Counted from the stretch's first letter, positions 1-7,323 are shown. The stretch: 16,917 nucleotides of DNA from Actinomycetes bacterium (GCA_021805305.1 JAJZFO010000069.1:1-16917); one strand, 5' to 3'. Notes: a model not told the origin generated them from the sequence alone. Translations and numbers: made by a program.

Positions 1-807
1 GGCCCAATCGAGCGTCTCGGAGACCGACGGCGCCTTCTTAAGGTCCATCAGGCGCAGGGTCCGCACGACCTGAGAGATCTGCTCGGCCAGGGCCGTGGCG
101 ATTCCGGGGACCCGCGACAAGATGATGTCGCGTTCTCGGGCGACGTCGGGGTAGCCCACGTGCAGGTAGAGGCAACGCCGCTTGAGGGCTTCGGAGAGTT
201 CGCGCGTGTTGTTCGACGTCAAGAACACCATGGGAATCTGGCGCGCCGTGAGCGTCCCCAATTCCGGGATTGACACTTGGTACTCCGACAGGATCTCCAG
301 CAAGAGAGCCTCGGTCTCGAGCTCGACCCGGTCTACTTCGTCGATGAGGAGTACCACCGGCTCGCTCGCGGTAATCGCCTCGAGCAGGGGACGAGTGAGG
401 AGGAACTCCTCGGCGAAGATATCCTCTTCGAGCTCCGACCACACTTCGGCCGACCCCTCGGGACGGCCCGCTTGGATACGCAAGAGTTGCTTGCGGTAGT
501 TCCACTCGTAGAGGGCCTTGGACTCGTCGAGCCCCTCGTAGCACTGCAGGCGGATGAGGCGCGCGCCGAGGGCATCGGCCACGGCCTTCGCGAGAGCCGT
601 CTTACCCGTGCCCGCGGGTCCCTCGACCAGTACGGGCTTCGCCAAACGGTCGGCCAGGAACGTCACCGACGAGATGGCCTCCGAACTGAGGTAATCCTGC
701 TGCGCCAAGCGCACGCGCAACTCCTCGGGCGACGCGAAGCGCACCGGCGCGACCTCGGCCAGTCCGAGCCGGCGGGCCAACTCTTCGCGGGGATCGAGCG
801 CGCTCAA
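1..807 (-). CDS. MoxR-family AAA+ ATPase, 3'-truncated by the window edge
   Basis: An AAA+ ATPase of the MoxR group, which usually acts as a chaperone that activates or matures partner proteins, often together with a VWA-domain (CoxE-like) protein. The frame is open from proA to base 1, giving 269 residues without a stop; the C-terminal lid continues outside. Walker A (GPAGTGKT) lies at residues 63-70 and Walker B (LLIDEVD) at about 153-159. A sensor-1 region (LTSNN) at about 197-201 is followed by a candidate arginine finger in ALKRR (207-211). The preferred start is TTG at 807, which overlaps the proA stop as TTGA. An in-frame ATG at 837 would overlap proA by 34 bases and has no visible Shine-Dalgarno, so it is second choice. 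It is probably co-transcribed with proBA, though no link to proline synthesis is evident. The target is unknown; the gene after it, outside the window, would be the best clue. Confidence 0.88.
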   Translation of the reverse strand, partial: MSALDPREELARRLGLAEVAPVRFASPEELRVRLAQQDYLSSEAISSVTFLADRLAKPVLVEGPAGTGKTALAKAVADALGARLIRLQCYEGLDESKALYEWNYRKQLLRIQAGRPEGSAEVWSELEEDIFAEEFLLTRPLLEAITASEPVVLLIDEVDRVELETEALLLEILSEYQVSIPELGTLTARQIPMVFLTSNNTRELSEALKRRCLYLHVGYPDVARERDIILSRVPGIATALAEQISQVVRTLRLMDLKKAPSVSETLDWA

Positions 808-2036
808 CGGACCTGTCCGTCGCCGCGCAGCACCCATTTCAGACACGTCAGTTCGCGCAGCCCCATCGGGCCACGCGCGTGCAGTTTCTGAGTGGAGATC
901 CCCACCTCGCCGCCCAGGCCCAACTCGCCCCCGTCGACGAACCGCGTCGAGGCGTTCACCAGCACCGCCGCCGCGTCGACGCGACGCACCCACGCGTCGG
1001 CGTGGGCATCGTCGCGGGTCACGATGGCTTCGGAGTGACCGGTGCCGTAGCGCGCGACGTGCGCAATGGCCTCGTCGAGCGAATCGACCACGCGCACCGC
1101 CAGGATGAGGTCGAGGAATTCGCGTCGGTAGTCGTCGTCGCTCGCCGGCGTCGTCCCGGGGAGCACCGCCACCGTGCGTTCGTCGCCGCGCAGTTCCACC
1201 TGCGGCACGGCGCGCGCGAGGGCGGGCAGAAAGGTCGACGCCGCCGCTCGATGGACCAATACGGTCTCGGCCGCGTTGCACACGCCGGGCCGGGAGGTCT
1301 TCGCGTTAGCCACGATGGCCACCGCCTGGTCGAGGTCCGCGCTCTCGTCAACGTAGACGTGACAGTTCCCGTCGCCGTCCAGGACGAAGGGCACGCGCGC
1401 GTGTTCGCGCATCGCGGCGATGAGACTAGGCCCACCGCGAGGGATCAGGCAATCGAGCACGTCGGTCAACTGCATGAAACGCACGGCGGCGTCGTGCGAG
1501 GGGTCCTGGACTAACGCCACCCCGTCCTCGGGAAGTCCCGCGTCCACCAACGCCGCGCGCCACAGGTCGACGATGAACTGGTTCGAACGTTGCGCCGAGG
1601 ACGAACCCCTCAGGAACGCCGCGTTCCCACTGCGCACGCACAATCCCGCCACGTCGCTGGTCACGTTGGGTCGGTTCTCGTAGACCACGCCGATGACGCC
1701 CAGGGGCACGCGCAGGCGCTCGACGCGGAGGCCGTTGGGGCGCACGCTGGCGTCCACGGTCTCGAAGAGGGGGTCACGCGCGGCCGCGATATCGCGTAGG
1801 GCGTGCGCCATGGCGCCGACGCGCGGACCGGTCAGGGTGAGTCGGTCGCGTCCCGCGCCCGACTCCACGTAACTCGCCACCTCCCCCGCGTTGATCGCTA
1901 ACAATTCGTCTTCGCGATGCGTGAGGGCGTCGGCCACGGCGAGCAACACGCCGACGCGCTGTTGGTCCGTGGCCAACGCCAGCGCGCGTGACGCGTCGCG
2001 AACCCGGCGGCCCTGGTCCGCGAGTGAAGAACTCAT
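804..2036 (-). CDS. proA: Gamma-glutamyl phosphate reductase (glutamate-5-semialdehyde dehydrogenase)
   Basis: Second step of proline synthesis: NADPH-dependent reduction of gamma-glutamyl phosphate to glutamate-5-semialdehyde, which cyclises to pyrroline-5-carboxylate. The protein has 410 residues, a normal length for ProA. Family marks include PLGVIGVVYENRPNV (111-125), the catalytic cysteine at position 253 in RPGVCNAAET, and the conserved end GLRELTCLKWVLRGDGQVR. The start is ATG at 2036, 22 bases after the proB stop; no strong Shine-Dalgarno is visible there. It follows proB directly, so the two enzymes handling the labile acyl phosphate are made together. The TGA stop overlaps the TTG start proposed for the moxR-like gene. 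Function assignment is secure. Confidence 0.97.
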   Translation of the reverse strand: MSSSLADQGRRVRDASRALALATDQQRVGVLLAVADALTHREDELLAINAGEVASYVESGAGRDRLTLTGPRVGAMAHALRDIAAARDPLFETVDASVRPNGLRVERLRVPLGVIGVVYENRPNVTSDVAGLCVRSGNAAFLRGSSSAQRSNQFIVDLWRAALVDAGLPEDGVALVQDPSHDAAVRFMQLTDVLDCLIPRGGPSLIAAMREHARVPFVLDGDGNCHVYVDESADLDQAVAIVANAKTSRPGVCNAAETVLVHRAAASTFLPALARAVPQVELRGDERTVAVLPGTTPASDDDYRREFLDLILAVRVVDSLDEAIAHVARYGTGHSEAIVTRDDAHADAWVRRVDAAAVLVNASTRFVDGGELGLGGEVGISTQKLHARGPMGLRELTCLKWVLRGDGQVR

Positions 2037-2058
2037 GCTGTCAGCGTACCGGAGCGCG

Positions 2059-3129
2059 TTACGGGCGCCGCAACAAGACGAGGTCGTCGCGGTGCACGAT
2101 CACGTCGTCGCCCTCGAGGAACGACTCCGCACTCACCCGCACGAGACCCTTGGCCACCAGGTCGCCGCGCGGGCCCTGGATCTCGACCGCGTCACCGTCG
2201 ACGAAATCACCACTGTAGGAGTCGACGCCGACGCGCAACAGGCTGCGTCCATGGTGCTCCAGCGCCTCGAGAGCACCCTGGTTGACCCGCAGCACGCCCG
2301 CGGACGCGACGGCGAAGGCAATCCAGGCCTTGCGCGCCGCGAGGCGCTCGCCCCGCGGCTCAAAGGTCGTCCCGAAATCGTGCGAGCCGCCCAGCGCGCG
2401 CACCAGCGGATTCGTGGCGCGCGCGGGCGCAATGACCGTGGTCACACCGGACCAGGTCGCCATGCGGGCCGCGGCCACCTTGGACGCCATCCCCCCACTG
2501 CCCACTCCCGAGCGGCTGGCACCCGCCACATTCTCAAGGTCAGTGTCGATTGAGGTGACGACGTCGATCAACGTGGCCGACGGGTCCAGACGTGGATCGG
2601 CCGTCAAGAGTCCGGGCGTGTCAGTCAACAAAACGAGGTGGCTCGCCGTGACGAGATTCGCCACCAGGGCCGCGAGGCGGTCGTTATCACCGAAGCGGAT
2701 CTCCTCATCGGCCACGGCGTCATTCTCGTTCACCACCGCCACCACGCCCAGGGCCGCGAGCGCCGCCAGAGTGGAACGCGCGTGCAGGTACTGACCACGG
2801 TGCGAGAAATCTAGGGGGGCCAGGAGGACCTGCCCCACGGACAGCCGGTGGACCGCGAACGCGCGGCGCCACGCATCCATTAAGAGCGGTTGGCCCACCG
2901 CCGACACCGCCTGGAGGGTCGTGGAGTCAGTAGGACGCGCCCGGCCCGCGCCGACGTCCGCCCAGCCCGCGGTGATGGCCCCGGAGGTCACCACCACGAC
3001 CGACCACCCCCGGGTGCGCAATTCGACCACGTCCGCCGCCACCGACGCGAGCACGTCGTGCGCCACCCCCCCTCGGTCGTCGGTAACCGACGTGGTGCCG
3101 ATCTTGACGACGACGCTACGACTCGTCAT
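2059..3129 (-). CDS. proB: Glutamate 5-kinase with C-terminal PUA domain
   Basis: First, usually proline-inhibited, step of proline synthesis: ATP-dependent phosphorylation of glutamate to gamma-glutamyl phosphate. From ATG 3129 the protein is 356 residues. The amino acid kinase domain shows VVKIGTTS (7-14), VTSGAITAG (47-55), NENDAVADEEIRFGDND (134-150), LLTDTPGLL (167-175) and a glycine-rich SGVGSGGMASK block (207-217). A PUA domain fills about residues 266-350 (KAWIAF, GRSLL, GDFVDGDAVEI), as in the longer bacterial ProB proteins. The ATG sits inside the end of obgE with a 14-base overlap. The frame can be read upstream to 3246, but those residues do not resemble ProB and would lie deep in obgE. 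No Shine-Dalgarno is seen before 3129, so translation is probably coupled to obgE. Confidence 0.96.
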   Translation of the reverse strand: MTSRSVVVKIGTTSVTDDRGGVAHDVLASVAADVVELRTRGWSVVVVTSGAITAGWADVGAGRARPTDSTTLQAVSAVGQPLLMDAWRRAFAVHRLSVGQVLLAPLDFSHRGQYLHARSTLAALAALGVVAVVNENDAVADEEIRFGDNDRLAALVANLVTASHLVLLTDTPGLLTADPRLDPSATLIDVVTSIDTDLENVAGASRSGVGSGGMASKVAAARMATWSGVTTVIAPARATNPLVRALGGSHDFGTTFEPRGERLAARKAWIAFAVASAGVLRVNQGALEALEHHGRSLLRVGVDSYSGDFVDGDAVEIQGPRGDLVAKGLVRVSAESFLEGDDVIVHRDDLVLLRRP

Positions 3130-4489
3130 CGTCGTCGTCTCCGACGCCGTCGAGGCGTCCGTGGCGCGCCAAGCGTTCGCGACGCGTGGCCCGATGGTGT
3201 TCACCGCGGTCGAGACCCGATCCCCCGTCGTCACGCCACCACTCAAAGGACAGCGGACCGATCGTGATCACGTCGCCGTCTCGCACGCCCGCGCGGTTCA
3301 GGAGCCGGTCGACCCCGAGATCCTTGAGCCGTCGAACGATCTCCGCCAGGGCCTGATCGTCGGTCAAGTCCTGAAAGCGCACCGCCCGCTCCGCCGAACG
3401 CCCCAGGACCCGCCAGTTCGCGTCGCCCGCCTTATGCACGGTGACCTCGTCGGGCACGGGCTTGTGCACCACCACCACGTGCTCGCTGGACTGGGCCTCG
3501 CGCGCGCGGGCCTCGAGCACGAGGCCCGCCAGACGTGCGTTCAGGGCGTCGACGCCGGCGCCGGTCACCGCCGAAATCGTGGCGACACCCGGCACTTCGC
3601 AGGCCGCGACGTCGCCCTTGGACCCGACCACGACGCGCGGTCGCTCCAGGAGGTCCGCCTGGTAGTCGCCGAGCTCGTGCAGCAACGTCTCGAGTTGCGC
3701 CTCGGGTCCCACGGGCGCGAACTCCGAGAGATCGAGGAGCACGCACAGGACGCGCGCGCGCTCGACGTGTCGCAAGAAGTCGTGTCCCAGGCCGCGACCC
3801 TGGGCGGCGCCCTCAATGAGACCCGGGATGTCGGCCATCACGTACTCGGTGGCGTCCTGGGGACGGCCCGAGCGAGCCCCGACGCGCACCACCCCGAGGT
3901 TGGGCACCAACGTGGTGAACGGGTAGTCGGCGATTTTGGGTCGCGCGGCCGATACCCGCGAGATCAACGTCGATTTGCCGACGTTGGGAAAACCGATCAG
4001 CGCGACGTCCGCCCGCAACTTGAGCTCGAGGTTGTACCAACGTTCTTCGCCCACCTCGCCCTGTTCGGCGAACGCGGGCGCACGCCGTTGGTTTGAGAGG
4101 AATCGATTGTTGCCCTGGCCCCCCAGTCCGCCCGCCGCCGCCAACCAGCGGTCGCCCGGTCCCGCGAGGTCGACCAGGAGTTCGCCCTCCTGGGAGTAGA
4201 CCAGTGTGCCGACCGGCACGGGCACGACAATCTCCTTGCCGTTGGAGCCGTGCATGCGCTTAGACGTACCGTGTTGACCGTCGCTCGCGCGACGAAACGG
4301 ATGATCACGGAAACCCAACAATGACGCCTGATTATGGTCGGCCACCAGCCACACGTCACCGCCGCGTCCACCGTCGCCGCCGTCGGGACCGCCCTTGGCC
4401 ACGTGGGCCTCACGCCGGAAGGAGACGCACCCCGCCCCGCCGTCGCCGGCCTTGGCGTGAAGTTGGGCCGCGTCGACGAAACTACTCAC
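3116..4489 (-). CDS. obgE: Obg/CgtA family GTPase
   Basis: Essential GTPase involved in late assembly of the large ribosomal subunit and in stress signalling. The 457-residue protein has the three Obg domains. The glycine-rich Obg fold covers about 1-160 (AGDGGAGCVSFRREA at 14-28). The G domain has the P-loop GFPNVGKST (166-174), switch region DYPFTTLVPNLG (188-199), G3 DIPGLIEG (220-227) and G5 SA (306-307). A C-terminal OCT domain lies at about 345-418 (GRSAERAVRF, RAGVRDGDVITIG). Position G4 reads SKGD (290-293) where NKxD is expected. A charged tail (422-457) ends in five aspartates. The start is GTG 4489, the only possible start because TAG lies four codons upstream; AGGA at 4497-4500 is a suitable ribosome binding site. 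It begins 25 bases after the aminotransferase gene and overlaps proB. Confidence 0.95.
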   Translation of the reverse strand: MSSFVDAAQLHAKAGDGGAGCVSFRREAHVAKGGPDGGDGGRGGDVWLVADHNQASLLGFRDHPFRRASDGQHGTSKRMHGSNGKEIVVPVPVGTLVYSQEGELLVDLAGPGDRWLAAAGGLGGQGNNRFLSNQRRAPAFAEQGEVGEERWYNLELKLRADVALIGFPNVGKSTLISRVSAARPKIADYPFTTLVPNLGVVRVGARSGRPQDATEYVMADIPGLIEGAAQGRGLGHDFLRHVERARVLCVLLDLSEFAPVGPEAQLETLLHELGDYQADLLERPRVVVGSKGDVAACEVPGVATISAVTGAGVDALNARLAGLVLEARAREAQSSEHVVVVHKPVPDEVTVHKAGDANWRVLGRSAERAVRFQDLTDDQALAEIVRRLKDLGVDRLLNRAGVRDGDVITIGPLSFEWWRDDGGSGLDRGEHHRATRRERLARHGRLDGVGDDDDDES

Positions 4490-4514
4490 CCCTCCATCCT
4501 AGGACCCGCCTCGT

Positions 4515-5882
4515 TTAGGACCCGACGAGTTCGTCGAGTGCCGCCTCGAACACCCGCTGATGACGGGCCACGTGGTCGCTCGTCGTGGCCGGACACATCA
4601 GGGCCATGTTGTGAAAGGGGGTGATGAGAACTCCCCGGTTGAGGGCGTAGAGGTGCAGGTACTCCTCGAGCAAGAGGTCCGCGCTCGCTGCGGACTCGCC
4701 GCCGTTGCGCGGCGCGGGGCTCACGAAGCGGTACTCCACACGAGTACCCAGTTGGGCCAGGGACCACGGCAGCGAGTGACGCGCGACGGCGTCGCGCACT
4801 CCGTCGGCGAACCGCGTCGCCAGCACCTCCATCGGTCCGAAACTCTCGTCCGTCAGCACCTCACCCAACACCGCGCGCATCGCGGCGAAGCTCAACGCGT
4901 TGCCGGCGAGCGTGCCACCCACCCCACCGACGTCCACGATGTCCGCCCCGCTCGCGACCGCGGCGTGCACGCGCGCGGCGAAGTCCTCGCTGAGCGCGAA
5001 CGCCCCACAGGGCACGCCCCCGCCCAGGGACTTGCCAATCGTCAGAGCGTCCGGCGCCAAGCCGTAGCGCCGGGTCGCCCCGCCGGGACCGGCCGAGAAG
5101 GTGTGGGTCTCGTCCACGATGAGCAGGGTGTCGGTCTGGTCACAGAGTTGACGCACACCGGCGAAGAAACCTGGCTCGGGCAGGACGATGCCGATGTTGG
5201 TCATCGCCGGCTCGCTCAGGACGGCCGCCACGTCGCCCTGTCGCAGCTCGCGCTCGAGCGCGACGAGGTCGTTGAACTCCACGACGCGAGTCGTGCTCGT
5301 CGGATCGAACGCCGGTGCGACGCTCCCGGGTCGCGTCACCGCGCGACCCTGCGGGTCGAGCACGACGAAGGTCTCGTCGACACCGCCGTGATACGAGTAC
5401 GAGAACACCAGGATCTTGGGACGCCGGGTGACCAGACGGGCTAAGCGCAGCACCCAGCGGTTGGCGTCGGTGGCCGAAAGCGAGAAGGACCACTTGGTCA
5501 GACCGAATCGTCGGGTCAATTCGTGCGCCACCCACTGCGCGTCCTCCGAGGGCAACATCGTCGTCACCCCACCGCGGCGTCGGACCCGCTCGTCGAGGGC
5601 GCGCACCAGCGGCTCGGGCGAGTGACCCGCCATCGCCCCGGTGTCCCCGAGAGCGAAGTCGACGAGTTCGTGGCCGTCCACGTCGGTGATAATGGCGCCG
5701 TGCGCGCTCTCGAAGGTCACGGGGAATCCGCCGGCCCACTTGTTCATCCACGTCATCGGCACTCGTTCGACGAGGTGCCGGGCGCGCTCGTAGGCGGCCA
5801 ATGAACGCGGATTCTCACCGCGGAACCGAACCCGTTCGCGCTGGACCAATGAGGACAATTGCTGACGATTAACGCCGGACAT
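4515..5882 (-). CDS. HemL-like class III (PLP-dependent) aminotransferase, substrate unknown
   Basis: A fold-type I PLP enzyme related to glutamate-1-semialdehyde aminomutase, 455 residues. The Schiff-base lysine is K284 in TIGKSLGGGVPCGAF. The cofactor-nitrogen aspartate is D257 in LLIVDETHTFSAGPGG. YHGGVDETF (164-172) and the GGTLAGNALS block (322-331) are typical of this subgroup. Residues 135-142 read LSATDANR where true HemL has a serine-glycine-threonine-glutamate motif, so I do not call it hemL. The family is commonly labelled aspartate aminotransferase family protein without a proven substrate. ATG 5882 is the only sensible start; the nearest purine run (GGAG) is only two bases away, so the ribosome binding site is poor. 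It lies between the HU gene (divergent) and obgE (25 bp downstream, same strand) and is probably co-transcribed with obgE. Confidence 0.85.
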   Translation of the reverse strand: MSGVNRQQLSSLVQRERVRFRGENPRSLAAYERARHLVERVPMTWMNKWAGGFPVTFESAHGAIITDVDGHELVDFALGDTGAMAGHSPEPLVRALDERVRRRGGVTTMLPSEDAQWVAHELTRRFGLTKWSFSLSATDANRWVLRLARLVTRRPKILVFSYSYHGGVDETFVVLDPQGRAVTRPGSVAPAFDPTSTTRVVEFNDLVALERELRQGDVAAVLSEPAMTNIGIVLPEPGFFAGVRQLCDQTDTLLIVDETHTFSAGPGGATRRYGLAPDALTIGKSLGGGVPCGAFALSEDFAARVHAAVASGADIVDVGGVGGTLAGNALSFAAMRAVLGEVLTDESFGPMEVLATRFADGVRDAVARHSLPWSLAQLGTRVEYRFVSPAPRNGGESAASADLLLEEYLHLYALNRGVLITPFHNMALMCPATTSDHVARHQRVFEAALDELVGS

Positions 5883-6088
5883 GGCTCCATGGTAGGGGTG
5901 CGCGCACCCGCCCGTGGAGGATTCATCGCCGGTAATAATGTCCTGGTCAGGTAATACTGAGAATCCTGCCGCGACGAGAACGTAAATATCTCCCCGAAAT
6001 CCCTAAATTGCAGTGTTTTAGCGATAAAGATGGCTCCGGTTCAGGGAACTCTCCCAGTCCGATTTAACGAAGAGTAAGGAGTCGACCG
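5883..6088. promoter_or_regulatory. Divergent intergenic region between aminotransferase and HU genes
   Basis: These 206 bp are visibly richer in A/T than the genes on either side and must hold promoters for two divergent transcripts. GGTAATA occurs twice in direct orientation (5931-5937 and 5950-5956). On the minus strand these give TATTAC words that could serve as a -10 for the aminotransferase operon. For the plus strand, no -35/-10 pair with good spacing stands out; TTCAGG (6040-6045) with TTTAAC (6063-6068) is only a weak fit. The HU ribosome binding site AAGGAG lies at 6076-6081. The role as a divergent regulatory region follows from gene layout; the exact promoters are not resolved. 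Confidence 0.5.
5896..5909. repeat. Perfect 14-bp palindrome upstream of the aminotransferase start
   Basis: GGGTGCGCGCACCC is its own reverse complement. It lies 14-27 bases before the aminotransferase ATG, inside the probable leader. It could be a repressor operator or a short hairpin near the ribosome binding site. In GC-rich DNA such a palindrome can also arise by chance, so function is unproven. Confidence 0.4.
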
Positions 6089-6364
6089 GTGAACAAGGCC
6101 GAGTTGGTAGATGCAATTGTTGCCGAGTGTGGAGCGACGAAGGCCGCAGCGACGGATTTCCTGCGCGCGTTCGAGGACGTTGTCGTAGAGAATGTCGCCA
6201 AGGGCGAGAAGATCGTGCTTTCGGGGTTTCTGTCCTTTGAGCGTGTTGAGCGCAAGGCTCGCACCGCCCGCAACCCCCAGACCGGCGAGGCGATCCAGGT
6301 CGCCGCGTCACGCGCCCCCAAGGTGTCGATCGGATCGACGTTCAAGAAGGCCGTCAAGGGTTAA
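6089..6364 (+). CDS. hup: HU/IHF-family nucleoid DNA-binding protein
   Basis: A small basic protein of 91 residues that would bind and bend DNA as a dimer and help organise the nucleoid. The whole protein matches the HU fold: N-terminal helices MNKAELVDAIVAECGATK, the beta segment IVLSGFLSFERVERKARTAR (the DNABII signature region) and the arm with RNPQTGE (61-67), whose proline 63 corresponds to the intercalating proline of HU/IHF. It ends in STFKKAVKG as usual, without the lysine/alanine-rich tail of mycobacterial HU. The start is GTG 6089, supported by AAGGAG at 6076-6081 with seven bases between. It is the only plus-strand gene here and converges on rpmA. Whether it works as an HU homodimer or in an IHF-like role cannot be told from sequence. 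Confidence 0.95.
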   Translation: MNKAELVDAIVAECGATKAAATDFLRAFEDVVVENVAKGEKIVLSGFLSFERVERKARTARNPQTGEAIQVAASRAPKVSIGSTFKKAVKG

Positions 6365-6436
6365 TCCCCGCCGCGGTGTCGTAGCCGCCGCAGTTACCCC
6401 GTACGCACCACGACGTGCGCGTTATCAAAAATCACC

Positions 6437-6475
6437 GCACCACGCCCCTCGGAGAGGATCCGGGGGGCGTGGTGC
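6437..6475. terminator. Long hairpin between hup and rpmA, probable (possibly two-way) terminator
   Basis: Arms GCACCACGCCCC (6437-6448) and GGGGCGTGGTGC (6464-6475) pair over 12 bp. They continue inward through a T-G pair and CGGA/TCCG, making a stem of about 17 bp around the loop GAGGA. On the minus strand a run of five T follows after about six bases (opposite AAAAA at 6427-6431). On the plus strand only TCTT follows, so termination of hup would rely mostly on stem strength. Hairpin seen directly; terminator role inferred. Confidence 0.6.
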
Positions 6476-6639
6476 CGTCTTCGAGCGCTCCCGGGGCACG
6501 CGTCGTCCCCGCGCGCGGGACGGACCGTCAGGGTGGAAGGGCCGAAGGCGCTCCACGACGGCGTTAAAAATGGCGTTCCCGAGTTCACCGCGACGAGCCC
6601 CTCGAACGGGACCCCTCGTCACGGGGGGTCGTTCGGGCG

Positions 6640-6682
6640 AAAAGAACGAACTCCCCAGAACCGAGGTCCCGGGGAGTTCGTT
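6640..6682 (-). terminator. Intrinsic terminator after rpmA
   Basis: Starting 20 bases past the rpmA stop, the arms AACGAACTCCCC (6645-6656) and GGGGAGTTCGTT (6671-6682) form a perfect 12-bp stem with a 14-base loop. On the minus strand the stem is followed at once by CTTTTC (opposite 6639-6644), the layout of a Rho-independent terminator. It would end the rne-rplU-rpmA transcript and thereby separate it from obgE. Confidence 0.8.
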
Positions 6683-6702
6683 TAGGACTAGGGTCCCGGC
6701 GT

Positions 6703-6957
6703 CTACGCTTCGGTCAAGATGTCGACGAGCTTGCGACCACGCCGGAAACCGAACTTCACCTTGCCCTCGGCGAGGGCGAACAGGGTGTCGTCCTTGCCGA
6801 TGCCAACGTTGCGACCGGGGTGAAAGAGCGTTCCGCGCTGGCGAATGATGATGGAACCGGTCTTCACCAGCGTTCCGTCAAAGGCCTTCACGCCGAGACG
6901 CTGCGCATTGGAATCGCGACCGTTGCGGGTAGAACCGCCACCTTTAGTCTTGGACAT
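6703..6957 (-). CDS. rpmA: 50S ribosomal protein L27
   Basis: L27 sits near the peptidyl-transferase centre, where its N-terminal arm reaches the tRNA acceptor ends. At 84 residues it has normal length, with the family blocks [19 protein letters not shown] (7-25 approximately), [15 protein letters not shown] and [14 protein letters not shown]. The N-terminus is MSKTKGGGS, where MAHKKGGGS is common. No cleavable Firmicutes-type leader is present. ATG 6957 is backed by the strongest ribosome binding site in the window, AAGGAGG (opposite 6962-6968), which overlaps the rplU stop codon. The nine-base gap and this overlap point to coupled synthesis with L21. A clear terminator follows. Confidence 0.98.
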   Translation of the reverse strand: MSKTKGGGSTRNGRDSNAQRLGVKAFDGTLVKTGSIIIRQRGTLFHPGRNVGIGKDDTLFALAEGKVKFGFRRGRKLVDILTEA

Positions 6958-6961
6958 GGTT

Positions 6962-6968
6962 CCTCCTT
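6962..6968 (-). promoter_or_regulatory. Strong Shine-Dalgarno of rpmA overlapping the rplU stop codon
   Basis: AAGGAGG on the minus strand, four bases before the rpmA ATG. Its first two bases are shared with the TAA stop of rplU at 6967-6969, so ribosomes ending rplU reach the rpmA initiation site directly. Confidence 0.85.
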
Positions 6969-7323
6969 ACGCCTCGACCACGTCAGCGACCTTGGTCGCC
7001 TTGGTTGCCTTGGTCGGCTGGGGTGAGATCTTGTTGATCTCGACGGTCGTGTACCACTGACGGTGTCCCCACCGCCGACGCTGGATGGCCTTGGCCTTGT
7101 AGGTCAGGGCGCGAATCTTCGGTCCGCTCTCCACCCCGACGATGGTGCCCGTAACGGTGGCGCCCTCTAGGTCCGGACCAGCGAGGACGCTGTCCCCGTC
7201 CACTAGCAACACGGGCTCGAACTCAATAACAGCACCATTCTCCTCGGCGCGCTTGTCAACGCGGACCAACTGGCCCTCGGTGACGCGCTCTTGAGATGTG
7301 CCTACTCGGATGACGGCGTACAT
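6967..7323 (-). CDS. rplU: 50S ribosomal protein L21
   Basis: Ribosomal protein of the large subunit that binds 23S rRNA. It has 118 residues, slightly longer than the usual 100-105. The start MYAVIRVGTSQERVTEGQLVRVD and the middle (GTIVGVESGPKIRALTYKAK, then RRRWGHRQWYT at about 82-92) fit the L21 family. The extra length is a C-terminal tail with PTKATKATK and an acidic end, variable in the family. ATG 7323 is preceded by GGAAA as a modest ribosome binding site. It lies 40 bases after rne and nine before rpmA, the standard rne/rng-rplU-rpmA arrangement. Confidence 0.97.
   Translation of the reverse strand: MYAVIRVGTSQERVTEGQLVRVDKRAEENGAVIEFEPVLLVDGDSVLAGPDLEGATVTGTIVGVESGPKIRALTYKAKAIQRRRWGHRQWYTTVEINKISPQPTKATKATKVADVVEA

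Larger units (their letters stand above)
6365..6702. other. 338-bp convergent intergenic region with stacked hairpins, no gene seen
   Basis: This lies between the ends of hup (plus) and rpmA (minus). It holds the two strong hairpins listed separately. A weaker third has arms CGAACG (6603-6608) and CGTTCG (6630-6635) around an ACCCC/GGGGT inner stem. Short frames on either strand have no plausible start with a ribosome binding site and no recognisable protein. I see no tRNA or known RNA gene. Two-sided transcription termination is the simplest explanation. Confidence 0.55.

Noticed and set aside
3130..3246. Longer proB beginning at 3246.
   Set aside because: It would place 39 extra residues unlike ProB inside obgE; the kinase motif VVKIG starts a few residues after ATG 3129.
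2921..4096. Long open frame on the plus strand opposite proB and obgE.
   Set aside because: It spans two unrelated genes on the other strand, is rich in Arg, His and Val as expected of a shadow, and shows no domain or ribosome binding site.
4515..5882. Calling the aminotransferase hemL.
   Set aside because: Key HemL residues around 136-141 and after the PLP aspartate differ, and no other haem gene is adjacent.
6365..6702. Small protein or tRNA gene between hup and rpmA.
   Set aside because: Short frames lack ribosome binding sites and recognisable sequence, and no tRNA-like T-loop or acceptor stem was found.
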